Assembly: GCA_013215175.1 (NCBI GenBank)
Contig: JABSRH010000003.1
Coordinates: 1-45,457 of the forward strand
DNA from: Parvularculaceae bacterium
GTDB lineage: Bacteria; Pseudomonadota; Alphaproteobacteria; Caulobacterales; Parvularculaceae
Direction: 5' to 3'
Length of the DNA: 45,457 nt
Below, one piece after another: positions 37,001 through 45,457 of the stretch. The position numbers and the translations under genes were made by a program. Within the stretch, counting starts at the first letter, position 1. Every line of letters starts with the position of its first letter. The notes beneath the pieces are model-generated. The model did no database searches, was not told the origin of the DNA, and was given only the letters and a program-made list of their open reading frames with translations.

Positions 37001-37259
37001 ACTCTCTCTCCAAACGCAGCCGGACCCCCGCCGACCGTTTGAGGAGTGATAGGCAATTTTCCTTAAGGCAAGGTCATCTGATTTCGGAAAAAAGCATCGA
37101 TTATAATTGATATATTGGTAGTTATGGTAAAATTTCTATTGAATTTACTATTTGATTACCAAGAAAATGCCTGTAAATATTGGCCCTTCGGATTTACAGT
37201 TAAGCTAGTCTTACAACAATAGATTTCCATCATCATGAAAATTGATTTGGCTGTTTCGT

Positions 37260-37287
37260 TCTGGCCTTGGATATATCCAAGGCCAGA
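37260..37287. repeat. 28-bp perfect palindrome downstream of clpB
   Basis: TCTGGCCTTGGATATATCCAAGGCCAGA equals its own reverse complement; 10 bp from the clpB stop. Confidence 0.9.
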
Positions 37288-37297
37288 GAGAGATTGA

Positions 37298-39943
37298 TCA
37301 GTTGATCATACGACTTTCAGGCGTAGCGATCGGGTTCGCTCCCCTGCCTAACGTGAAAGCCTCGCGCGATTTGAGCGGCTCGCCGTTCAACGTCAGAACG
37401 CCGTCTGTGGTGGAAAGAGCGAGGGCATCGCCATCCTTCACATCGCCGCCGAGGATCAGCTCCGCCAGCGGGTCTTGCAGTGCCTTTTGGACCACCCGCT
37501 TGAGTGGCCGGGCACCGAAAGCCGGATCGTAGCCAGCCTCCGCTAACCAGTCGCGAGCAGGATCATCGAGCGTGATAGTGATCTTGCGATCCGCCAGCAG
37601 CTTCTCCAGGCGCTCCATCTGGATATCGACGATGGCGCCCATGTGGGCCCGCTTCAGGCGTGAGAACAGAATGATCTCATCCAACCGGTTAAGGAATTCA
37701 GGCCGGAAGGCTGCTCGCACACTGTCCATCACCTGCGGACGCACGGCATCGACATCCATGTTGTCGGCGAGCCCTGTCATGAATTCCGCCCCCAGGTTCG
37801 ACGTGAGGATGATCAGTGTGTTGCGGAAATCCACCGTGCGGCCCTGACTGTCGGTCAGGCGACCTTCGTCAAGGACCTGCAAAAGTACATTGAAAACATC
37901 CGGATGGGCCTTTTCGACCTCATCGAACAGGATTACCTGATAGGGTCGACGCCGGACGGCTTCAGTCAGCACACCGCCTTCCTCATAACCGACATAGCCG
38001 GGCGGCGCACCGATCAGACGACTGACGGCATGCTTCTCCATGAACTCGGACATGTCGATCCGCTGGATGGCTTGGTCGTCGTCGAAGAGGAAGCCTGCGA
38101 GCGCCTTGGTCAGCTCCGTCTTGCCCACGCCTGTTGGGCCAAGGAACAAGAAGCTGCCCAGCGGCCGGTTAGGGTCTTGCAGGCCCGCCCGGGCGCGGCG
38201 GACGGCGGCCGATACGGCGGTGACTGCCTCGTCTTGGCCAACCACGCGCTTGTGCAGCATCTCTTCCATGGCGAGCAGCTTTTCACGCTCGCCTTCGAGC
38301 ATTTTGTCCACGGGAATGCCGGTCCACTTGGACACCACGTGGGCCACAGCCTCAGGATCGACGACCTCTTGGACGAGGTCGCCAGGATCGTTCGCCTGCG
38401 CATCATCGAGCTGCTGTTCGACCTGCGGAATGCGGCCGTATTTGAGCTCTGACGCGCGCGCGAGATCGCCCGTGCGCTCAGCATCCGCGAGTTCAGCCCG
38501 CATGCGATCAAGCTGCTCTTTCAGCTCCGTGGACGAAGCAAGAGCGGCGCGCTCGGCTTCCCAGCGCGACGTCAGACCGGCCGATTGCTCCTCCAAATCG
38601 GCGAGCTCAGCCTCAAGAGTGGCCAACCGGTCGCGCGATGCATCATCGTCTTCCTTAACGAGAGCCTCGCGTTCGATCTTCATCTGGATGATCTGACGGT
38701 CGAGGGCGTCGAGCTCCTCAGGCTTCGAATCCACCGCCATGCGCAGCCTTGACGCAGCCTCATCGACAAGGTCGATGGCTTTGTCAGGCAAAAACCTATC
38801 GGTGATGTAGCGATTGGAGAGAGTTGCCGCGGCCACAATGGCGCCGTCGGAGATTCTGACCCCGTGGTGCAGCTCATACTTCTCTTTCAGGCCGCGGAGG
38901 ATCGAGACCGAGTCCTCCACTGTCGGCTCACTGACGAACACAGCCTGGAACCGGCGCGCTAACGCTGCGTCCTTCTCGACGTGCTTGCGGTATTCATCGA
39001 GGGTCGTCGCGCCAACGCAATGCAGCTCGCCCCGCGCCAAGGCTGGTTTCAGCAGGTTCGAGGCATCCATGGCGCCGTCGCTTTTACCAGCACCGACGAG
39101 GGTGTGCATCTCATCGATGAAGAGGATGATGTTGCCGTCAGCGGCCTCTACTTCGGACAACACGGCTTTCAGGCGCTCCTCAAACTCCCCGCGGAACTTG
39201 GCGCCCGCGATGAGTGAGCCCATGTCGAGGGACAGGAGCTGCTTGTCGCGCAGGCTCTCAGGCACGTCGCCATCAACAATGCGCAGCGCGAGACCTTCTG
39301 CGATCGCGGTCTTACCCACGCCAGGCTCACCGATGAGGACGGGATTGTTCTTCGTCCGCCGGCTGAGGATCTGCATCGCACGACGGATCTCTTCATCGCG
39401 CCCGATAATCGGGTCGAGCTTGCCTTCTTTCGCACGCGCGGTGAGGTCGAGGGCATAACGCTTCAGGGCGTCGTAGCCCTGCTCAGCACTCGCCGTGTCC
39501 GCCGTCCGGCCCTTGCGCACATCGTTGATGGCCGCGTTTAGGGTCTGCGGGCTGACCTTGGCTTTCGACAGCGCATCTTTGGCTGAGCCCTCCATGGCTA
39601 GCGCCACGAGCAGCCGCTCAGCCGTGACAAAACTATCGCCCGCCTTCTTGGCGATGTCCTCCGCCCGGGTGAGGACCTTGGCGGTGTCCTGGGCGACATA
39701 GACTTGGGCGCCCTGCCCCTCGACTTGCGGCAGTTTCGCGATCGCCTGATCGGATGCCTGCAGCGCGACGGCGGGATCACCGCCAGCCTTGCGGATCAGA
39801 TTGGAGGCCAGGCCTTCGCTGTCGTCCAGCAGCGCCTTCAGGAGGTGATGAGGGGTGATCTGTTGGTGGCTTTCCCGAACGGCAATCGTTTGGGCAGCCT
39901 GGATGAGACCGCGAGCGCGGTCCGTGAAGATTTCAAATTGCAT
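37298..39943 (-). CDS. clpB: ATP-dependent chaperone ClpB
   Basis: [27 protein letters not shown], long coiled M domain, [31 protein letters not shown]. Confidence 0.97.
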   Translation of the reverse strand: MQFEIFTDRARGLIQAAQTIAVRESHQQITPHHLLKALLDDSEGLASNLIRKAGGDPAVALQASDQAIAKLPQVEGQGAQVYVAQDTAKVLTRAEDIAKKAGDSFVTAERLLVALAMEGSAKDALSKAKVSPQTLNAAINDVRKGRTADTASAEQGYDALKRYALDLTARAKEGKLDPIIGRDEEIRRAMQILSRRTKNNPVLIGEPGVGKTAIAEGLALRIVDGDVPESLRDKQLLSLDMGSLIAGAKFRGEFEERLKAVLSEVEAADGNIILFIDEMHTLVGAGKSDGAMDASNLLKPALARGELHCVGATTLDEYRKHVEKDAALARRFQAVFVSEPTVEDSVSILRGLKEKYELHHGVRISDGAIVAAATLSNRYITDRFLPDKAIDLVDEAASRLRMAVDSKPEELDALDRQIIQMKIEREALVKEDDDASRDRLATLEAELADLEEQSAGLTSRWEAERAALASSTELKEQLDRMRAELADAERTGDLARASELKYGRIPQVEQQLDDAQANDPGDLVQEVVDPEAVAHVVSKWTGIPVDKMLEGEREKLLAMEEMLHKRVVGQDEAVTAVSAAVRRARAGLQDPNRPLGSFLFLGPTGVGKTELTKALAGFLFDDDQAIQRIDMSEFMEKHAVSRLIGAPPGYVGYEEGGVLTEAVRRRPYQVILFDEVEKAHPDVFNVLLQVLDEGRLTDSQGRTVDFRNTLIILTSNLGAEFMTGLADNMDVDAVRPQVMDSVRAAFRPEFLNRLDEIILFSRLKRAHMGAIVDIQMERLEKLLADRKITITLDDPARDWLAEAGYDPAFGARPLKRVVQKALQDPLAELILGGDVKDGDALALSTTDGVLTLNGEPLKSREAFTLGRGANPIATPESRMIN

Positions 39944-40125
39944 ACGACCTCGTCTTGAGCATCGGTGAGTTCAGCGTCCCGAACGGCAACGCCAGGATAG
40001 AAGTGGTGTCAGAAGGCCACGTAAACAAGGCCTTCCGCTGAACAGAGCACGAACATACACGCCGTTGGGTTGCCGAAACGTCACGATTCACCAAACTGGT
40101 GTGCAGCGAGGCGGAGGACAGCGCG

Positions 40126-42042
40126 ATGCGAAAACAACAGCGAAACGCTTGGTTGATGGGCGTGGCCGCGACAATAGCCTTGGCCGCTTGCGGTGACGGC
40201 GCTCCTTCCGCGGGCCGTCAGCCAAACGCGGAGCCACCGGTCGCTCAACCCATCGATACGCGAAGCGAGGCCGACCGGCGGTTCGACGACACGCTGGCCG
40301 AGATCACCCTCGAATTGTTCCAGACGCAGCCCATTTTGGCGTCGCAACTCAATCTCTCCGAAAAAGCCGCAGGCGGACGGTACAAGGACCGTTTTCCTGT
40401 GCCAGGAATCGAGGGTTACCGTCAGCAGCAGGCTTTTCGAGAACGTCAGCGAATGAGCCTGAGCAGTTTCTCCACGGAAGGGTTGTCCGCGGACCGTCAG
40501 GAATACCTGGCTATTCTTCTCTCGAGCGCTGCAGCCGAGGATGCTATGTACGAAGCTGCGGACGGGATGGGTTATGCCCTCGCAGGCAGCTACAGCAGCC
40601 CTTACGTGATCAACCAGATCAGCGGCCTGCACGTTGACCTGCCGCAGACCATGACTCAAATTCACGCACTGAACACGGTGGATGATGCGGAAGCCTATAT
40701 CGCGCGCCTGGACCAGTTCTATGAGCAATTCGCAGGCGCCATCGAGATCATCGATCTGAACGCCGATGCGGGCGCTCTTCCGCCTGCCTTCGCTGTGCAG
40801 GGCGCTATCGACAACGCTGTTCTCTTCATCGCGATGCCGGCTGCACAAAACCCTCTCTACACGCACTTTGAAGCAGCCCTCGACACAATCGATGGTGCCG
40901 ATCGCGCAGAGCTGCTCGAAAGAGCCATGTCGGCGATGGAGGGTTCCGTTTATCCTGGCTACGAGGCTTTGATCAGTACCCTGCAGGCTTACTTGCCCGA
41001 TGCGACCGCTGACGCTGGGATTTGGGACATTCCTAACGGCCCAGCACTCTATCGCGCCATGGTGCAAGTGAACGGGGAGAGCGCGCTATCCCCCGGCCAA
41101 GTGCATGAGCTGGGGCTCGCCGAGGTAGCGCGCATTCAGGCGGAAATGGAAAGCCTCTTCAGTCAGGTTGGCATGACCGAGGGCACAGCTGGCGAACGTT
41201 TGGCCGCGTTGACGGCGAGCGAGGACCAAGTCTTCCCCAACACGCCAGAGGGCAAGGAAGAGCTCTTGGCCTATGTTCGCTCTCTGTCGACCGAAGCCGA
41301 AGCGGCGATGGCGGACTATTTCCTACAGACGCCGACGATTGGCTTTGAGGTGCGACCAGTTCCCGAATACGCGCAAGATGGTGCGCCAGGTGGTTACTAC
41401 AATCCTCCGGCGGAAGACGGATCGCGGCCCGGGCTCTACTTCATCAACTTACGTGACACGGCAGCTCAGCCGAAGTTTTCGCTCCCTACACTGAGCTACC
41501 ATGAAGCGATCCCGGGGCATCACTTTCAGCTGGCGCTGACAACAGAGGCCAAAGATACCCCACTATTGGTACGCCAAGCAGCTTCAACCGGCGGCTGGGT
41601 GGAAGGCTGGGCTCTCTATTCGGAGAAATTCGCCGAGGAAATCGGTCTCTATGATGATGACCCTTACGGGGACCTGGGGCGCTTGCGAGACGAGCTATTC
41701 CGCGCCGTGCGGTTGGTGGTGGATTCGGGCATGCACGCGAAGAAATGGACGCGCGAAGAAGCCATCGACTACATGGTGGCGAACGCCGGCATGAACCCCG
41801 GCGGCGTGACCAGCGAGATTGAGCGCTACGCCGTTTGGCCTGGCCAAGCACTATCGTACAAGACAGGCATGTTGAAGATCCAAGACCTACGAGCCAAGGC
41901 GGAAGATCAGCTTGGTGAGGACTTCGACCTACCCTCGTTCCACTACCATGTTCTGCGCGGCGGTGGCGCGCCGCTGACCGTACTGGAACAACGGATCGAC
42001 ACCTGGCTTGCAGCAGGCGGCCCGGCACCCAAGCTGAATTAG
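40126..42042 (+). CDS. DUF885 family lipoprotein (putative metallopeptidase)
   Basis: Lipobox ALAACG from ATG 40126 (GGCGGAGG upstream); PTLSYHEAIPGHHFQLAL (HExxxGHH), GWVEGWALYSEKFAEEIGLY, PGQALSYKTGMLKI. Confidence 0.88.
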   Translation: MRKQQRNAWLMGVAATIALAACGDGAPSAGRQPNAEPPVAQPIDTRSEADRRFDDTLAEITLELFQTQPILASQLNLSEKAAGGRYKDRFPVPGIEGYRQQQAFRERQRMSLSSFSTEGLSADRQEYLAILLSSAAAEDAMYEAADGMGYALAGSYSSPYVINQISGLHVDLPQTMTQIHALNTVDDAEAYIARLDQFYEQFAGAIEIIDLNADAGALPPAFAVQGAIDNAVLFIAMPAAQNPLYTHFEAALDTIDGADRAELLERAMSAMEGSVYPGYEALISTLQAYLPDATADAGIWDIPNGPALYRAMVQVNGESALSPGQVHELGLAEVARIQAEMESLFSQVGMTEGTAGERLAALTASEDQVFPNTPEGKEELLAYVRSLSTEAEAAMADYFLQTPTIGFEVRPVPEYAQDGAPGGYYNPPAEDGSRPGLYFINLRDTAAQPKFSLPTLSYHEAIPGHHFQLALTTEAKDTPLLVRQAASTGGWVEGWALYSEKFAEEIGLYDDDPYGDLGRLRDELFRAVRLVVDSGMHAKKWTREEAIDYMVANAGMNPGGVTSEIERYAVWPGQALSYKTGMLKIQDLRAKAEDQLGEDFDLPSFHYHVLRGGGAPLTVLEQRIDTWLAAGGPAPKLN

Positions 42043-42074
42043 CAGTGGCAAAAAATCAGCCTAGGAATTATTCT

Positions 42075-42716
42075 ATGAAACTCTACAGCTATTGGCGGTC
42101 GGGCACGTCCTACCGCGTCCGCCTGGCACTCGCGTTGAAGGGCGCTGAGGTCGACATTGTGCCCGTGAACTTAGCTGCGGGCGAACACCGCGAGGATGCC
42201 TTCCGATCCATCAACCCGCAGGGGCTCGTCCCGACGCTGGAGTTAGACGACGGCACGCGTCTTTCGCAAAGTCCTGCCATCATCGAATACCTGGATGAGA
42301 CGTTGCCAGGACCAAAGCTACTCCCGAGCAATCCGCTCGAGCGGGCACGGGCACGGCATCTCGCTGCCTTGATCGGCTGCGATGTCCACCCCCTGCAAAA
42401 CCTCCGTGTTCAGCGCTATTTGAAAGATCCGCTGGGCCACGACCAAGACACGGCTCATCAATGGTCCGCGCACTGGATTGAGGCGGGTTTCGAAGCTCTC
42501 GAGGCGGAGCTCAACGCATCCAACCATGCGGGTCCATTCGCCATGGGCGAGGCGCCCGGTGTCGTTGAATGCTATGTGCTGCCGCAGCTTTTCGGTGGTC
42601 GGCGCTTCGGTGCCGAGGTCGAACGGTTCCCTCGTCTTCTTGAGCTCGAAGCAGCGACGCTCGCCGTCCCTGGCGTGCAAGCGGCGACGCCGAATGCGCA
42701 ACCCGAAGCCGGTTAG
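42075..42716 (+). CDS. maiA: Maleylacetoacetate isomerase (zeta-class GST)
   Basis: MKLYSYWRSGTSYRVRLALALKG; NPQGLVPTLELDDGTRLSQSPAIIEYLDE. Confidence 0.92.
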   Translation: MKLYSYWRSGTSYRVRLALALKGAEVDIVPVNLAAGEHREDAFRSINPQGLVPTLELDDGTRLSQSPAIIEYLDETLPGPKLLPSNPLERARARHLAALIGCDVHPLQNLRVQRYLKDPLGHDQDTAHQWSAHWIEAGFEALEAELNASNHAGPFAMGEAPGVVECYVLPQLFGGRRFGAEVERFPRLLELEAATLAVPGVQAATPNAQPEAG

Positions 42717-42741
42717 CCCTTTCGGATTTTACTGTTGATAC

Positions 42742-42773
42742 AAAAAAAGCGGCGCTGTTGGCGCCGCTTTTTT
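42742..42773. terminator. Bidirectional terminator between maiA and the TPR gene
   Basis: AAAAAAAGCGGCGC-TGTTG-GCGCCGCTTTTTT. Confidence 0.93.
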
Positions 42774-42798
42774 ATTCAGTCAGTACAGAGAACGACCC

Positions 42799-44340
42799 TT
42801 AGCCGTTACCCTCTTCACCTTCAGCCGCGATAGCCTCGTCCACCATTTGCTCAGCCGTCACGCCGCTTTCAACGCGTTCGACGAGATCTCGGCAGGCTTG
42901 AACGTCATCCTCGGGAACGTCAGTCAGACCACCCAGCTCGATTACGTCAAGCAGTGACTGGCAACGCTCGATGAGACGCTCCTGGCGCTCAATGGCTTGG
43001 CTGCGCTCTACAACACGTTGAGCTTCAAGCGTCCGCTCAATGGTGTCGATATACTCCACCCAGCTGTCCGCCGTGCGTCGAGCAGAGCGATAACGTTGTG
43101 CACGGACGAACTCGCGGCGAGAAGCTTGGCGGGCTTCCTTGCTGTCGCTGTCCTGCTGGAACAGAGCGGTACCGATCAAGACGTAAGCATTGCCCACTTC
43201 ACGATCGTCTAGACCGCCTCGGCTTAGCGCGGAACGAAGGTTCTGCACAGCTAAACGCCAGTTCTCGTCGGCCAGGTAGCTTTGCCCAAGCTGGTAGTAG
43301 AGACGACCGTCGCTACGCTTCGGTGCCGCTTCTGTAAGGATCGCAATCGCTTGATCTTGTTCACGTGCCGCTGCCCAAAGCTGGGCGAGAAGCTCAAGGT
43401 TCTCAAGATCACGCTTGACGTTCCCAGCATCCATCTCTGCGGCGAGCAATTTCGCGCCACGGAACGGATTGTTCTGGTCATAGTAGAACTGCGCCAGGGT
43501 AATGATCTTGTCTTCGCCCTCGATGAGACCCGCTTTGTAGGCGACCTCAAGCGCGGCTAGAGCGTCAGCACGACGATCGGCGGTGGAGTAAGCACCAGCC
43601 AGCTGAACCCAATAGCTCTCTTCGCTGGGGAAGTACTCCACCATCGTTTCGAGCAAACGACCTCGTTCGGCCTCAAGACCCAACTCGTTGTAGATGAGGT
43701 TCATCAGGTCGTAGAACTGCTTGTTCCGACCATTAGCCGCTTGGTCGAGCTGGATAGCACGCTCGGCAGGGCGACGGGCGCCGCGGTAGTCTTCCTTCTG
43801 GACGTACGAAGCCGACAGAATGAAGTAGTCGTTGCCCTCTGCAGCTGCGCCAGCATCACGGATGTAGCTCTGCATGAAGCGGATCGCATCGTCGTAACGC
43901 TCTTGCGTGTAGTAGAGCTGAGCCACGTTGCGGGTGATTTGCCGTTGACGATCCGAAGGCAGAGCATCGATGCGGAGCACCTCCACAAAGTCGCGAAGAG
44001 CACCGTTCAAGTCATCGAGCTGGAACTTGAGCTGACCGCGAACCTCGAGAGCTGTAGCCCGGTCAAACGGCGGGAGGTCACGTTCGAGGAGCTTGTCTAC
44101 CACCGCTACAGCTTGAGCCGTCTGAGGTGGCTCCTCGTTGGCGAAGTTCAGCGCTTCGTTCAGGGCCGTTCCGGCACGGGACGAAAGGGTCTGGCGAGAC
44201 CGGCGACGGTCCTCGTCGGACTGCTCACTATTGTCCTGAGCCAGGGCGGCTGACGCAGGCAGCATAGTAGCTGACATAGCTACGCTGAGTGCTGCTGCGG
44301 ACACGAGCCGGCTGAGAGTGTTGATTTTCAAAATAGCCAT
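42799..44340 (-). CDS. Tetratricopeptide-repeat periplasmic protein of a TonB operon
   Basis: Signal peptide (MAILKINTLSRLVSAAALSVAMSATMLPASAALA); repeated helical TPR-like units through the body. Track start 44349 is a non-ATG extension. Confidence 0.75.
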   Translation of the reverse strand: MAILKINTLSRLVSAAALSVAMSATMLPASAALAQDNSEQSDEDRRRSRQTLSSRAGTALNEALNFANEEPPQTAQAVAVVDKLLERDLPPFDRATALEVRGQLKFQLDDLNGALRDFVEVLRIDALPSDRQRQITRNVAQLYYTQERYDDAIRFMQSYIRDAGAAAEGNDYFILSASYVQKEDYRGARRPAERAIQLDQAANGRNKQFYDLMNLIYNELGLEAERGRLLETMVEYFPSEESYWVQLAGAYSTADRRADALAALEVAYKAGLIEGEDKIITLAQFYYDQNNPFRGAKLLAAEMDAGNVKRDLENLELLAQLWAAAREQDQAIAILTEAAPKRSDGRLYYQLGQSYLADENWRLAVQNLRSALSRGGLDDREVGNAYVLIGTALFQQDSDSKEARQASRREFVRAQRYRSARRTADSWVEYIDTIERTLEAQRVVERSQAIERQERLIERCQSLLDVIELGGLTDVPEDDVQACRDLVERVESGVTAEQMVDEAIAAEGEEGNG

Positions 44341-44345
44341 GGGGA

Positions 44346-44948
44346 TCAACCCGCTCCAATCGAGAAGACGATCGTGGTTTGCACGCCCCGGCGAGGCACA
44401 GCTTCACCCTTCACGATCTTCGGTTGATACTTCCAACGCTCAGCGGCGCGGACGGCGTAACGGTTATAGCAACGGTCGGTGGAGCTCAGCACTTCAACGT
44501 TCACGACGTTACCGGCGGGGTCCACGTCGAACTCCAAGCGCACGCGCTCTTCGCCCTCGTCCCGATCGATACACCGCTCAAAACCTGATGGATTGACCCG
44601 AACAAGTGGCTGAGCGTCACGGTCAGGGTTGAAGCCTGATCCAATATCGACGTCCGTGCCGAAATCGGGGGCTGCTGCGCGAACGCCGTCCACCTGCGGC
44701 TCGAAGTTTTGACGTTCAATCGCCGGTGGTGGTGGTGGCGGTGCATCCAGCTTGGGACGCTCAAAGCGACGCTCGTTCCGCACCGCCGAGTCTTCGATCT
44801 GGCGCGTGATGTTGATTTGCACCGGATCAACCTCGTTCACCTCGACGATTTCGTCAGGCTTCACTTGCGCCCACATTACTAGGAACAGGCCCACGACGAC
44901 CAAGCCAGCCAAAGGAAGGCCTAATATCGCACGAACAATGGCACCCAT
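44346..44948 (-). CDS. tonB: TonB family energy transducer
   Basis: N-terminal TM anchor, Pro-rich PPPPPPAIERQNF, C-term NVEVLSSTDRCYNRYAVRAAERWKYQPKIVKGEAVPRRGVQTTIVF. Confidence 0.9.
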   Translation of the reverse strand: MGAIVRAILGLPLAGLVVVGLFLVMWAQVKPDEIVEVNEVDPVQINITRQIEDSAVRNERRFERPKLDAPPPPPPAIERQNFEPQVDGVRAAAPDFGTDVDIGSGFNPDRDAQPLVRVNPSGFERCIDRDEGEERVRLEFDVDPAGNVVNVEVLSSTDRCYNRYAVRAAERWKYQPKIVKGEAVPRRGVQTTIVFSIGAG

Positions 44949-44998
44949 GTTCTTTCCTCCTCAAGACCCAAGGCCCCCGGCCCGGGTCGGAAACTCAA

Positions 44999-45406
44999 TT
45001 AGCCTTCAACCGTCGAGATGACGACGTCCGAAACACCCGCGTCTTTGATTTGTTGGAGCACATCCAACGTCATCTCAGACCGCGCCTCGGCGTCCGCCTG
45101 CAGCACAGCGCTGCCTTTTGGCGTTTCCCGGCGGAGCTCTTCCACTTTGTATCGGACCTCAGAAAGCTCGACCTTTTCTTTGTCGATCCAGATCTCGTTC
45201 GTATCGCTAATAGCGACCAACACTGCGATCTGCTTCTGGCCTTCTTGCGTCTCCGCCTCAGGGCGAGACGGATCGATGCCCGGCTCTTTAATGAAGGTCG
45301 ACGTCACGATGAAAAAGATCAGCATGATGAAGACAATGTCGAGAAGTGGCGTGACGTTGACGTCATCCCCTTCTTCAGTCACCGCCTGCATAGAGCGACG
45401 CGCCAT
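44999..45406 (-). CDS. exbD: ExbD/TolR family biopolymer transport protein
   Basis: DVNVTPLLDIVFIMLIFFIVTSTFIKEPGIDPSRPEAE. Confidence 0.95.
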   Translation of the reverse strand: MARRSMQAVTEEGDDVNVTPLLDIVFIMLIFFIVTSTFIKEPGIDPSRPEAETQEGQKQIAVLVAISDTNEIWIDKEKVELSEVRYKVEELRRETPKGSAVLQADAEARSEMTLDVLQQIKDAGVSDVVISTVEG

Positions 45407-45411
45407 GTTGC

Positions 45412-45457
45412 CTATCCTCTCGATGCGCCGAAGCGCGAAAAATGATTGCCTGTGCTG
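45412..45457 (-). CDS. C-terminal fragment of the preceding gene in the ExbD operon, possibly a second ExbD (truncated by edge)
   Basis: Open frame STGNHFSRFGASRG ending TAG 45412-45414, 5 nt before the exbD ATG; exbB-exbD-exbD-tonB order is common in alphaproteobacteria. Too short for firm assignment. Confidence 0.35.
   Translation of the reverse strand, partial: STGNHFSRFGASRG

Noticed and set aside
40081-41067. 328-aa minus-strand ORF
   Set aside because: Shadow of the DUF885 gene.
1-45457. CRISPR arrays, tRNA/rRNA genes, IS elements, prophage or toxin-antitoxin pairs
   Set aside because: No regularly spaced repeats, cloverleaf/TPsiC-like segments, transposase motifs or phage genes were seen; absence is by eye only.

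Overview
This 45.5 kb window is chromosomal, GC-rich and gene-dense. Gene content and codon style suggest a marine-type alphaproteobacterium (inference; no taxonomic search was possible). I found no rRNA, tRNA, CRISPR array, transposase or phage module. The recognisable backbone includes recG, a DUF502 protein, class I dihydroorotase, PduO-type cobalamin adenosyltransferase, etfBA, a carotenoid cluster (crtI-crtB-crtW-crtZ with crtE convergent), a gmk/yicC/mltG/fabF/acpP/fabG/fabD block, creD, a large chemoreceptor, clpB, a DUF885 lipoprotein, maiA, and a TPR-TonB-ExbD operon. The accessory layer is more interesting. (1) A 2-gene unit encodes a divergent protein whose processed N-terminus (T1...D17...DKLF) matches the catalytic frame of Thr-Ntn proteasome beta-type peptidases, followed at once by a small unknown partner gene. 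(2) An unannotated 27-codon transmembrane microORF is packed with 4 and 2 nt gaps between crtW and crtZ. (3) Five separate genes carry VPxPA-type C-terminal sorting signals; one is truncated at the window start and one sits inside the fab cluster. (4) A perfect 13-bp hairpin between fabD and a hybrid histidine kinase gene includes the kinase start codon. (5) A chemoreceptor contains a roughly 200-aa charged helix between two HAMP-like segments. All functional claims come from reading motifs by eye and need database or structure confirmation.
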